Positions 27,336-35,955 of a DNA stretch of 46,684 nucleotides are shown here, one piece after another. The DNA comes from Opitutus sp. GAS368. Its GTDB lineage: Bacteria > Verrucomicrobiota > Verrucomicrobiia > Opitutales > Opitutaceae. The notes beneath the pieces are model-generated. The model saw nothing but the letters and a program-made list of their open reading frames with translations. It was not told the DNA's origin and searched no databases. The DNA lies in the NCBI GenBank assembly GCA_945874455.1, contig CAMCHO010000013.1, forward strand, positions 1 through 46,684, written 5' to 3'. The position numbers were made by a program, and so were the translations under genes. The number at the start of each line of letters is the position of its first letter. Position 1 is the stretch's first letter.

Positions 27336-28853
27336 ATGAACGGCGCTCTTCCTCCCATCCTCCTTCGCTGGGGTTGGCTCCTGGCCGCTAGCGCGCTCCT
27401 GCATGCGGCAGCTTTCGCCTCCGCCGCGACTCCGCCCAACCTTATCTTCCTGTTTTCCGACGACCAGAACGCCCGCGCGATCGGCTACGAAAACCCAGAG
27501 GTGATCACCCCGCACCTCGACCAGCTCGCGCGCGAGGGCGTGCGGTTCACCAATCATTACAACACCACCTCGATCTGCATGGCCAGCCGGTGCAACGTGC
27601 TCACCGGCCTCTACGAGTACCGCCACGGCTGCAACTTTGACCATGGCGACCTCGCGCGCCGCTTCCTCGAGGAATCCTACCCCGTGCTCCTGCGGCGCGC
27701 CGGCTACATCACCGGCTTCGCCGGAAAAATCGGCTTCGACCTCAAGGGAGAAAAATTCGACGCGCTGGCCTCGTTTTTCGACCGCTGGGCCGGCGGGCCC
27801 GGTCAGACGTTTTACGAAACGGAAAAGAACCCCGGCATCGCCCGCTATGCCACACAGTATCCGCACTGTTCTCGCGCCTACGGAGCGTGGGCGGTCGATT
27901 TCCTCAAGACGGCGAAAGCCACCGGCAAACCCTTTTGCCTGTCGGTCAGCTTCAAGGCGCCTCACCTGCCGTTCACGCCCGATCCGCAGGACGCGAAGCT
28001 CTACGCAGGCAAGAAGTTTTCCCGCCCGCCCAACTACGGCGTGGACCGCGGCCGCCATCTCTCAGCCCAGGCGCGCACCAGCCGTGCCGCCACCGGCTAT
28101 CGCGAATGGATCAACGACTATGATAATTCCGCCGCGGCCTACTACGCGTTGATCACCGGAATCGATGCCGCCGTCGGCATGATTCGCGAGGCGCTCACCC
28201 GCGAGGGCCTCGCCGCCAACACGGTCATCGTCTACACCGCCGACAACGGTTACAGCATGGGCGCGCACGGTTTTGGCGACAAGGTGCTCCCCTACGAGGC
28301 CGCCTCGAAATCGCCGCTCATCGTCTTTGACCCGGGCCTGCCGCGAGCCCACGCCGGCACGGTGAGCCACGCCCTCACCGCCAACGTCGATGTCGCCGCG
28401 ACCCTCCATGCGCTCGCCGGCGTGCCGGCCCCTGCCGGCATCGATGGGAAGAGTCTTCTGCCCCTCCTCACCGCCCCGCAGGGCCGCGTGCGCGACGCCC
28501 TGCCGCTCTTCAATTTCTGGGGCGCCGTCTCCGCGCAAACGCTCGCCATCGTCACGCCCGGATGGAAGTACGTCTACTGGTCTTACGGAGGTGAGGGGAT
28601 GCAGCCGACCGAGGAGCTTTTTGCCCTCGCGGCGGATCCCTACGAGCTGAACAACCTGGCGGCCGACGCCCGCCATGCCGCGCAGCTCGCGACGCTGCGC
28701 CGCGCCTACGACACCGAACTCGCCGCGATCCAGGCCCGGCTCACCTCCGGCCACGACTACGAAAAATACCCCATGCTCTTCAGCCGCACGATCCCTTGGA
28801 GCGAAAAATCCGCCCCCCCGCCAGCCCCCAAAGCGAAACGCAAAGCGCTGTAA
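27336..28853 (+). CDS. S1-family sulfatase with C-M-A-S-R active site
   Basis: A 505-residue exported sulfatase. A signal peptide (about 1-30) precedes L-F-S-D-D-Q-N-A-R-A-I-G. The modification site reads C-M-A-S-R from Cys81, that is C-x-A-x-R rather than the usual C-x-P-x-R. The normal G-K-W-H motif is G-K-I-G-F, so the catalytic His is not in its usual place. The metal loop T-A-D-N-G-Y and the later Lys (G-D-K-V-L) are kept. It belongs to a divergent sulfatase branch but should still be active if its Cys is matured. Lies in the module 2 operon before the MocA-type gene. Confidence 0.9.
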   Translation: MNGALPPILLRWGWLLAASALLHAAAFASAATPPNLIFLFSDDQNARAIGYENPEVITPHLDQLAREGVRFTNHYNTTSICMASRCNVLTGLYEYRHGCNFDHGDLARRFLEESYPVLLRRAGYITGFAGKIGFDLKGEKFDALASFFDRWAGGPGQTFYETEKNPGIARYATQYPHCSRAYGAWAVDFLKTAKATGKPFCLSVSFKAPHLPFTPDPQDAKLYAGKKFSRPPNYGVDRGRHLSAQARTSRAATGYREWINDYDNSAAAYYALITGIDAAVGMIREALTREGLAANTVIVYTADNGYSMGAHGFGDKVLPYEAASKSPLIVFDPGLPRAHAGTVSHALTANVDVAATLHALAGVPAPAGIDGKSLLPLLTAPQGRVRDALPLFNFWGAVSAQTLAIVTPGWKYVYWSYGGEGMQPTEELFALAADPYELNNLAADARHAAQLATLRRAYDTELAAIQARLTSGHDYEKYPMLFSRTIPWSEKSAPPPAPKAKRKAL

Positions 28854-28955
28854 CCAAGCGGCGCGATTCCCGGCAATCAGTCCCGCCCCAACCGGGAGTC
28901 ATCGCACGAAATACGTGAGCCCAGCCGCCCCCAACCGCGACAATAAGTCCTGCCA

Positions 28956-30311
28956 ATGAAACCTCACCTGCTCACGCGACGGTCCTTTCTCCTGCGAAGC
29001 TCCGCCACCGCCTTGGCGGCTAACGTCGGCATCTCCAGTCGCATCTTTGGCGCCGGGGCTGCCGTCCCCCCCAGCAGTCGCATCAACCTCGGCTTCATCG
29101 GCACGGGGCGTCAGGTCTTCCACGCCAATCTGCCGGGCTTTCTCTGGCGGACCGATGTCCAGGTCGTCGCCGTCTGTGACGTCGATCGCTGGCGCGCGGA
29201 GAAAGCGCGTGACAAGGTGCACGAGACCTACGCCGAGGCGAAGGCCTCCGGTTCCTACAACGGCTGCGCCGTGTACGAAGACTTCCGCGAGCTGCTCGCG
29301 CGGCCTGACATCGACGCAGTGATGATCTCCACGCCAGACCATTGGCATGCCGTCATGGCGATCGCCGCCGCCCGCGCCGGCAAGGACGTCGCCCTCGAAA
29401 AACCGATCTCCCTCAGCCTCACCGAGGGCCGCGCCATCGCGGACGCGATGAAACAGCACGGCCGCATCTTCCGCACCGACACCGAAGTGCGCTCCAACCC
29501 GCGCTTCCCGCGGCTTTGTGAGATCGTCCGCAACGGAGGCATCGGGAAAGTGCGGCGCGTGATCGCCACCGTGCCGAAGAGTCCAGATCCCATCGCGGGG
29601 TTTCCGGCGGCAATGCCGGTGCCGCCGGACTTGAACTACGCCCTCTGGCAGGGCCCGGCCCCCGACCGGCCCTACACCCAACAACGGGTCCATTTTCCGC
29701 GCGGCGGCCTCGGCTACATCGCCGGCCAGGTCCCCGGATGGTCCCAGATCACCGACTACAATCTCGGCAACCTCAACAACTGGGGCGGGCACATGCTAGA
29801 CATCACTCAGTGGGCCCTCAACACCGAGCGCACCGGCCCGGTCGAAGTATCCGCTCGGGCCGAGTTTCCGCCCCACTCCCTCTGGGATGTCCCCCGGAAC
29901 TTCGAGGTCCGCTACCGCTACGCTAGCGGCATCGAAGTCGACTACACCGACGCCGGCACCGCGAGCGTGCGCGTCGAAGGCACCGACGGCTGGGTCGAAA
30001 ACACCTGGTTCAAGTCCGACGGCTTCAAGGCCAGCAAGCCCGAGTTGCTGAAATGGAAGCCCGGCCCCGGCGAACTCGCCCTCCCGGTGGTCGATGAAAG
30101 GGAGGATTTCATCGCCTGCGTGAAGAGCCGCCGCGAGACCATCATCCCTGCCGAGGTCGGCCATCGCGCCGCGAGCATGGCGCAGATCGCGTACATCGCC
30201 GCCAAGCTCGGCGGCACCCTCAATTGGGATCCCTTGCATGAGCGCTTCCCCGACAGCGCCGAAGCCAACCGCCTGCTCTCCCGCCCCCTGCGCGGACCGT
30301 GGAAACTCTGA
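28956..30311 (+). CDS. Tat-exported Gfo/Idh/MocA-family oxidoreductase
   Basis: A 451-residue NAD(P)-dependent oxidoreductase. Tat signal T-R-R-S-F-L-L-R-S-S sits at about 7-16. A Rossmann fold carries G-F-I-G-T-G-R, and the family E-K-P motif is Glu148-Lys149-Pro150. The substrate-side helix has N-N-W-G-G-H-M-L-D-I-T-Q-W. Exported members with bound NAD include GH109-type glycosidases, while others oxidise or reduce sugars; which applies is open. Upstream gap is 102 bp; downstream the fusion gene starts 14 bp after the stop. Likely co-transcribed with the lyase-like and glycosidase-like genes. Confidence 0.9.
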   Translation: MKPHLLTRRSFLLRSSATALAANVGISSRIFGAGAAVPPSSRINLGFIGTGRQVFHANLPGFLWRTDVQVVAVCDVDRWRAEKARDKVHETYAEAKASGSYNGCAVYEDFRELLARPDIDAVMISTPDHWHAVMAIAAARAGKDVALEKPISLSLTEGRAIADAMKQHGRIFRTDTEVRSNPRFPRLCEIVRNGGIGKVRRVIATVPKSPDPIAGFPAAMPVPPDLNYALWQGPAPDRPYTQQRVHFPRGGLGYIAGQVPGWSQITDYNLGNLNNWGGHMLDITQWALNTERTGPVEVSARAEFPPHSLWDVPRNFEVRYRYASGIEVDYTDAGTASVRVEGTDGWVENTWFKSDGFKASKPELLKWKPGPGELALPVVDEREDFIACVKSRRETIIPAEVGHRAASMAQIAYIAAKLGGTLNWDPLHERFPDSAEANRLLSRPLRGPWKL

Positions 30312-30325
30312 TCCCCCGCTTCCCG

Positions 30326-33067
30326 ATGCCTTCGTTGCTTCGTCAGCTCCCTGCCTTTGCCCTCGCGAGCCTCCTCACCTCCTGGGCCGCTCCAGCCACC
30401 ACGGATGCCGGCCGGGCCAATCCATTCTTCGCTTTCGACAATGGCGTGGGGCGCGGCGACGGCTGGTCCCCAGAAAAGCAGGCCGTCACCCTCGCGCGCC
30501 TCGGCTACGCCGGCATCGGCTACACCGGGCTCGACGACCTCGCCACCCGCCAGGCCGCGTTCCAGACCGCCAGCCTGCGCATCTTCAGCGTCTATGTCGC
30601 CGCCGACGTCGCGAAGACACCCGCCTTCGATCCCAGGCTCCCCGAGTCATTTCCGCAACTGGCCGCCACCGGGACCGACGTCTGGCTGACCCTGCCCGGC
30701 AAGTCGTCCAACGACGAGAGCGCCGTCGCCATCGTCCGCGAACTCGCCGAGGCCGCCGCGCGCCACGGCGTGCGCATCGTCCTGTATCCACACAAAGGAT
30801 TCTTTGTTGCCACGGCGGAGGACGCCCTCCGCGTCGTCCGCCAGGTGAACCGCCCCAACGTCGGCCTGACGTTCAACCTCGCCCACGAACTCGCCGCCGG
30901 CCACGCCGGCCGTCTCGCCCTGATCATCAAGGCGATCGCGCCGCACCTCATGCTCGTTTCCGTCAACGGCGCCGACCCCTCCGGCGGCTGGGAGCAGTTC
31001 ATCCGTCCACTCGACGAAGGCAGCCTCGACGTCGCTGCCGTGCTCCGGCACCTCGACGCCGCCGGCTACCGCGGCCCCATCGGCCTCCAATGCTACAACA
31101 TCAAAGGGGAACCGGACACGCTACTGCTGCGGTCCATCGCCGCCTGGCGAAAGCTGCCAGACACGACCGCCGCGCCGCCGCCAGCGGCCACGCCGAGCTT
31201 CGCGACGCTCCTGGACGCGGCGCAGGCTGACGAGTCCCTGGCCGGTGCGCGGCAATCTCTCATCGCCGCGGCCCGCAAGGCTGCCGCCGAGCCGATCATT
31301 CGCCGGTGCTACACGCTCGAAGAGATCGGCAAGAACCGCACTTTCTACGACGGCCGGGCCGACGCCCTCGACGGGGAGAACAAGTTCCTCTTCGCCTCCG
31401 CTATGGCTGATTTCGGTGCGGCGGGGACCGTGGCCGCGGAACTGCCCTTGATCGCCGCCGCTGCCCGTCTCACCGGCGACGGTTCGTTCAAGCGGCGCGT
31501 GCTCGCGCAGCTCGAGGAAATGTCCACGTGGTCGCCCCTGCAGCGTACCGGCTGGACGCGCTCCTCCCCCGGGAAACGTCTGCCCAAGGATGGCAAAGAC
31601 GGTTCGTGGCTGGCCACCGGCACCGGCGTCCGCGCCATCGCTGACACGCTCGAGATCCTGGCGCCGGAGGACGTGCCGCCGGAACTGCGGGCGAGACTCG
31701 AGTCGCTGCTGCGGGCCGAGATCGCCGAGGTGATGGAAGACTGGCGGCTCCGGCGGCAATGGTTCGTCAAGTCGAACAACCCCATCACCAACCAATGGGT
31801 GCTGCCCAACGAGGGACTGGTGCGCGCCTGCGTGCTCCTCGGCCGCCAGAATTTTCCAAACGAGTACGAGCTGGGCGTGACCAACCTGCTGCGCAGCCTC
31901 GACGCGCAGGGCACCGACGGAGAATTCAAGGAAGGCCTGCATTACGCGATGTTCACCGTCACGTCGCTGATGGCGGCGGCAAGGGCGACCGCCCGCGACG
32001 GCGACCGCCGCCTGATCGACCACCCGTTCCTTCAGCGCTTCCCGCGATGGGTCATCCACCACCTCCAGCCTGCCCGCAAGATCATCAATGCCTTCGACTG
32101 CTTCTCCAACTCGGCGCCGCGTCATGAAGGCGCGATGTTGGATATGCTCGCGGCCTGCGGGAGCCACCTTGCCAGCCGCGAAGCGGTCTGGGCGATGCGC
32201 CACCTGTTCGACGGTCCTCCGGACAAGCTGGAAGGACTGTTCAGCCGCGCCATGCCGGTCGCGACCCAGGAGCCACCGCTGTTTGCAGCTTACGAGCGCG
32301 CGACGCGCGTCAACTGGCGCGACCACTGGGACGATGGCGGCAGCGGCGTTTGGATCCGCGGCGGCCACACGGACGATCAGCACGACCACAAGGATCGCGG
32401 CCACGTGAACTTCATTCACCAGGGCCGGTGCATCCTCATCGAGGCCGGCACGCCCGCCTACCACAACCCCCGGATGCTCTCGCACTACGCCTCCGGCCTG
32501 GGCCACAACGTGCTGCAGATCGGCGATGCGGCCCCGCCGACCAATTCAACCCAGACGCCCCCTGGCTGGCAAAAGGCGAAGGCCGTCGCGCCCATTCAGG
32601 TGCAGCGGTTGGACGCGACCGGCGGTGAAGTCAGCGTGGATGCGACCGCCGGATACGATGACCTTGAGCGATGGCGCCGCGCGGTGAAGTGGACAACCGA
32701 CACGGTCGAAGTCCGAGACGACGTCGCGCTGGCCGGCGCCAAGACCGGGCAAATCCTGTTCCGCTGGCACCTGGGCACCCGCCATCCCGTCGAGGTCTCC
32801 GGCCAAGACGGCAAGTGGCAGGTCTCGTGGCCGGACGCGACGATGGCGATCGAGTCGGCCACCGCGCTCGAGGTGACCCAGGAGCAGTTGCCCGACCACA
32901 CGCTGGAGGAGCGCACCTGGGAGGAAACCGGCAAAGATTGGCTGCACGCCTGCGTGATCGTGCGCACGACCACACCCGCAACCTCCGCCGGGATCGTCAC
33001 GCGCGTCGTGGCTCGATCTCCGGCAACGAACGCCGAATCAACCCCCAAGACAGGATCCAACCCATGA
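30326..33067 (+). CDS. TIM-barrel epimerase-like domain fused to heparinase II/III-like lyase
   Basis: A 913-residue exported two-domain protein. After a signal peptide (1 to about 25), residues about 30-275 resemble xylose-isomerase-like TIM barrels (L-A-R-L-G-Y-A-G-I-G-Y-T-G, then H-G-V-R-I-V-L-Y-P-H). A Pro/Ala linker (about 276-290) follows. The rest resembles heparinase II/III-type lyases: an (alpha/alpha) toroid with N-Q-W-V-L-P-N-E-G and E-G-L-H-Y-A-M-F, then a beta-sandwich with H686-D-H688-K-D690-R-G-H. Lyases of this class cleave uronate polymers by elimination. The Met at 30326 opens the signal peptide; a GTG at 30299 overlaps the previous gene. Overlaps the next gene by ATGA. Confidence 0.85.
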   Translation: MPSLLRQLPAFALASLLTSWAAPATTDAGRANPFFAFDNGVGRGDGWSPEKQAVTLARLGYAGIGYTGLDDLATRQAAFQTASLRIFSVYVAADVAKTPAFDPRLPESFPQLAATGTDVWLTLPGKSSNDESAVAIVRELAEAAARHGVRIVLYPHKGFFVATAEDALRVVRQVNRPNVGLTFNLAHELAAGHAGRLALIIKAIAPHLMLVSVNGADPSGGWEQFIRPLDEGSLDVAAVLRHLDAAGYRGPIGLQCYNIKGEPDTLLLRSIAAWRKLPDTTAAPPPAATPSFATLLDAAQADESLAGARQSLIAAARKAAAEPIIRRCYTLEEIGKNRTFYDGRADALDGENKFLFASAMADFGAAGTVAAELPLIAAAARLTGDGSFKRRVLAQLEEMSTWSPLQRTGWTRSSPGKRLPKDGKDGSWLATGTGVRAIADTLEILAPEDVPPELRARLESLLRAEIAEVMEDWRLRRQWFVKSNNPITNQWVLPNEGLVRACVLLGRQNFPNEYELGVTNLLRSLDAQGTDGEFKEGLHYAMFTVTSLMAAARATARDGDRRLIDHPFLQRFPRWVIHHLQPARKIINAFDCFSNSAPRHEGAMLDMLAACGSHLASREAVWAMRHLFDGPPDKLEGLFSRAMPVATQEPPLFAAYERATRVNWRDHWDDGGSGVWIRGGHTDDQHDHKDRGHVNFIHQGRCILIEAGTPAYHNPRMLSHYASGLGHNVLQIGDAAPPTNSTQTPPGWQKAKAVAPIQVQRLDATGGEVSVDATAGYDDLERWRRAVKWTTDTVEVRDDVALAGAKTGQILFRWHLGTRHPVEVSGQDGKWQVSWPDATMAIESATALEVTQEQLPDHTLEERTWEETGKDWLHACVIVRTTTPATSAGIVTRVVARSPATNAESTPKTGSNP

Positions 33068-35355
33068 AAAAGTTTCAGCCCATCAATCGCCGGGAGTTTC
33101 TCCAAAGAGCGTCCACCGCGTCCGCCGCGATTTCGTTCGGCGCACTCGCCAGCCAAATTCCGGCGGCAGCCGCAACGCCCACGACTGGCGCGCCGGCACT
33201 CACCTTGGACGACCTGGGCACGGCCTGGCTTCGCCGGCGGATGACCCGGCCAGCCGCCATGCCGGGCCTGGGAAACGACCTGGGGTCGGTGCAGATCGAA
33301 GCGGACATTGCCGCGATCAAGCATCCGGTCTTTCCGCCCTATAGCGGAGGCAACGAGATCACGGCGCTGACCCTGATTAATGGGCGCAGTCTCGCGCAGG
33401 CGGTACCGCACGTGGAGATTCGCTGGCGGGCGTTCGAGGTGGAACGTCGCTGCGAGGCCGGCGGCTGGCACTTAAGCAGCCGCACCTCGCTGTTGCCCGG
33501 GCAGCCCGGGGCGGTCGTGCGGGTCCGCGTCGAGAATCGCCACGGCGCGCCACGGCGGTTGCGCCTCGGCTTCCTGCTTTCCGGCCGCGCGATGAACCAA
33601 GGTGCCGATGGTTATTCCTGGCGGGTGCCGGCGATCCCGACCGAACCAGGGTCGTTGATGATCCATGACGGTTTGCAACAGACTGTGCAACGGGCGCTGG
33701 ATGGGGCGGGAGTACTGCTGACCAACGAGGCAGGGAACGCCTTTAGCGTGCAGGGTTGCCGGCCCGCCCCGGATCGCTGGAACACGGAGCGTTCCCCCTC
33801 CTGGGAACGCGATCTGAAGGCCGGCGAGGTGTTCGAGGTATCCCTACTGTTCACTTTTCATTCCGATCGCGAACAAGCCGGGCAAATCGCCCGGCAATGG
33901 TACGGCCGGGAAGACGAGGCCTTTGCCGCCGGCCGCCTCCGGTGGGAATCACTCTGGCAGGCCGCGTTCACGCCGAACAATGGCATTTTCAGCGGTTCGC
34001 TGCCTGTGGTCCACACGCCCAACGCGGCCCTCGCAAAACTATACTACATGGGCGTGCTCTCGCTGGTGGCATCCCGCCGGCAATATGGTTGGGGGGTCGT
34101 TGACCCCAGTTACGTTACACTCTGGCCCCGCCGCGGCGAAGGCTCCGCTTACCTCGCCTGGGATTTGCCCTACACCAGCGGTCTGCTCGCCCGACTCGAT
34201 CCCGCGGTCTTGAGCAAGATGATGCGCCTGCAGTTCTCCGCACCGTGGCTGGACTACCAGAAAACCAACCTGTTTTCCGGAGAACACAGCGGCTGGCCGT
34301 GTTGCGCCCAGCCTCAAGCGGTGAGCACGGCCGCGCTCAACCTCTGGCGCTGGCAGGGCGACCAGTCGTGGCGCCAATGGAAGATCACCCAACTGCCCCG
34401 CCAAGCCCAAACCAGGCGCGGCAAGGCCGCCAATCCCGTCCGGGCGAAATCGGACGGCGACGGGAAGACGGTGGAGACGACCGGCGAAGCTGTCTTCCGT
34501 CAGGCCGTTGAAGTCCACCGGCAACGCCGGCTCCCGAACCGGGCGCTGGTGGACTTTGGTCCGCGCAACGCCTACCTCGAGTGCATCACCACCTACGCCC
34601 ACGGCACGGCCGGGCATACCGCCGTGCAGGCGTGGGCCTTGGCTGAATCCGCGCGGGCGTTCGGCGATCCCCCCGCTAGCGAGCGGCCAGACTTGTTGAA
34701 CGCGATTCGCTCGCTCTACCGCGAGGGGAAGGGCTTCTTCGCCTGCGAATACCCCGATGGCAGCCGGCGCGACGCGGCCAATCTCTACGACGTCGGCCTG
34801 GTCCTCAATCACATGGGCCAAGAGCTGCCGCCAGCCTGGGTCGCCGAAATCACGCGCTTCGTGCGGGAAACGCTCGCGACGCCGACTTGGGCGCATTGCC
34901 TGTCGCCCACCGATGCTGACACGGCGAGCGGCCTGCGCGCGGACCATCAATGGGCGGGGTGCTTTGGCGCCTGGCCCGCGCAGTTCCTGCTCGGCGCGAT
35001 GCGCGCGGGTCATTGGGATCCGTGGTTTGAAACTTGGATCGGCGGGCTCGCACGCATCACGGCGCAGGGTCCGTTTGCCCAGGCCTACTGGGCCGAAGAC
35101 ATGTCCGAACCGGAGGCCGGCGCCGCGGCGAAGGTTTTTGACGACCTACCCCAAGGCAACCACTGGGCTATTGCCAGCGGAGCGCATTTTGCCGAGATGG
35201 TGCTGGATGGCGTTGCCGGACTGCACGCAACCGCCGGCGGCACGCTGGAGGCAGACACGAGGGAATGGCCGCTCCGCCAGGGATTGCAGGTGACGGGAAT
35301 CGCGCACCGGGGGCACCGCTATGTGCTGGATAAGAGTCTCCAGCAAATCTCATGA
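33064..35355 (+). CDS. Tat-exported six-hairpin glycosidase-like protein
   Basis: A 763-residue protein with Tat signal N-R-R-E-F-L-Q-R-A-S (about 8-17). An N-terminal beta-rich domain (about 50-270) has D-L-G-S-V-Q-I-E and repeated beta strands. A helical part (about 290-740) has Trp-rich motifs such as W-D-L-P-Y-T-S-G and H-S-G-W-P-C-C. The layout resembles (alpha/alpha)6 glycosidases or ulosonate-type hydrolases, but I do not recognise a specific GH family and cannot name the catalytic acids. Its start overlaps the lyase fusion stop (ATGA), so the two probably work on the same glycan, perhaps hydrolysing the lyase products. Confidence 0.7.
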   Translation: MKKFQPINRREFLQRASTASAAISFGALASQIPAAAATPTTGAPALTLDDLGTAWLRRRMTRPAAMPGLGNDLGSVQIEADIAAIKHPVFPPYSGGNEITALTLINGRSLAQAVPHVEIRWRAFEVERRCEAGGWHLSSRTSLLPGQPGAVVRVRVENRHGAPRRLRLGFLLSGRAMNQGADGYSWRVPAIPTEPGSLMIHDGLQQTVQRALDGAGVLLTNEAGNAFSVQGCRPAPDRWNTERSPSWERDLKAGEVFEVSLLFTFHSDREQAGQIARQWYGREDEAFAAGRLRWESLWQAAFTPNNGIFSGSLPVVHTPNAALAKLYYMGVLSLVASRRQYGWGVVDPSYVTLWPRRGEGSAYLAWDLPYTSGLLARLDPAVLSKMMRLQFSAPWLDYQKTNLFSGEHSGWPCCAQPQAVSTAALNLWRWQGDQSWRQWKITQLPRQAQTRRGKAANPVRAKSDGDGKTVETTGEAVFRQAVEVHRQRRLPNRALVDFGPRNAYLECITTYAHGTAGHTAVQAWALAESARAFGDPPASERPDLLNAIRSLYREGKGFFACEYPDGSRRDAANLYDVGLVLNHMGQELPPAWVAEITRFVRETLATPTWAHCLSPTDADTASGLRADHQWAGCFGAWPAQFLLGAMRAGHWDPWFETWIGGLARITAQGPFAQAYWAEDMSEPEAGAAAKVFDDLPQGNHWAIASGAHFAEMVLDGVAGLHATAGGTLEADTREWPLRQGLQVTGIAHRGHRYVLDKSLQQIS

Positions 35356-35523
35356 ACCGCCGCCCAATCATCCGCCACGCTCACCCTGCGGCAGTCGGTC
35401 GTTCCGCCCGGCTTGGCGAATGGTCCTGCTGCTCCTCTCGCCCGCGTGGCTGGGCGTTGCTTCGGCGGCCACTACTTTGTGTCACCCGACGGCCGAGAGC
35501 GACCCGACGGAGTGGGCGACTCG
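35352..35523 (+). pseudogene. Frameshifted stump of a beta-helix exported enzyme
   Basis: Directly after the glycosidase-like gene (ATGA overlap at 35352). A signal peptide can be read from ATG 35420 (M-V-L-L-L-L-S-P-A-W-L-G-V-A-S-A). A different frame then gives H-Y-F-V-S-P-D-G (35470-35493), the hallmark opening of right-handed beta-helix polysaccharide lyases/hydrolases. The two are one frame apart, and the sequence stops being protein-like where an inverted repeat begins at 35523. Best read as a fourth operon gene that was frameshifted and cut off by the element. Recognition rests on short motifs. Confidence 0.5.
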
Positions 35524-35909
35524 AAGGGGTCAACCCGCTGGTTGCTGCAGTCGTCGCGAGAGGGCGGCTCGAACCGACGCTGCGGCGCCCATGCTGTGAT
35601 ACCGCGCGCCGGGAAACTGAAGGCGAATTCGTCGTGCCATGACCCCGACGCAACCTGCGCACCTTCCTGAACACCCAGCCTCCATCTACCCCAAATTGGG
35701 GTTCTATTCTTACCGTGAAATTCAGCCGAGAGCTGAGAGCAAAACTAAACGGTGAACTTAGCTTATAGGTCGGGCGGTGTGCGCGTCTGCTCTGGAAATT
35801 GGGCTCTCATCTCTTCGCTCTGAGCACTCGACTCCATGGTTCTGGCTTAGAAGGCTTGACCTCGCGAATCTGAGTCGGGAGCACCAGCAACCAGCCGGTT
35901 GACCCTTTT
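35523..35909. repeat. MITE-like element with terminal inverted repeats
   Basis: About 387 bp with no coding potential. The left end (35523-35547) and right end (about 35885-35909) are inverted copies with only two or so mismatches over about 24 bp. Internal blocks at 35671-35712 and 35849-35880 also occur at 21681-21800, where the left end is missing. No transposase is nearby, and I could not define a target-site duplication. A non-autonomous transposable element is the best guess; a recombined REP cluster is the alternative. It fills most of the 600-bp gap before the sulfatase at 35956. Confidence 0.5.
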
Positions 35910-35955
35910 CGGCTCACCCGTCACCTCAGATTCTTAGCCCAACAGCCCATCCCGT

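Noticed and set aside
28905-28918. Second copy of the 3726 palindrome as an independent operator
   Set aside because: Only the inner CACG and CGTG arms pair; the outer symmetry is lost, so it is mentioned only as a hint.
35671-35712. Stand-alone terminator around CCCCAAATTGGGG
   Set aside because: The hairpin is part of the dispersed element and is not positioned after a gene.
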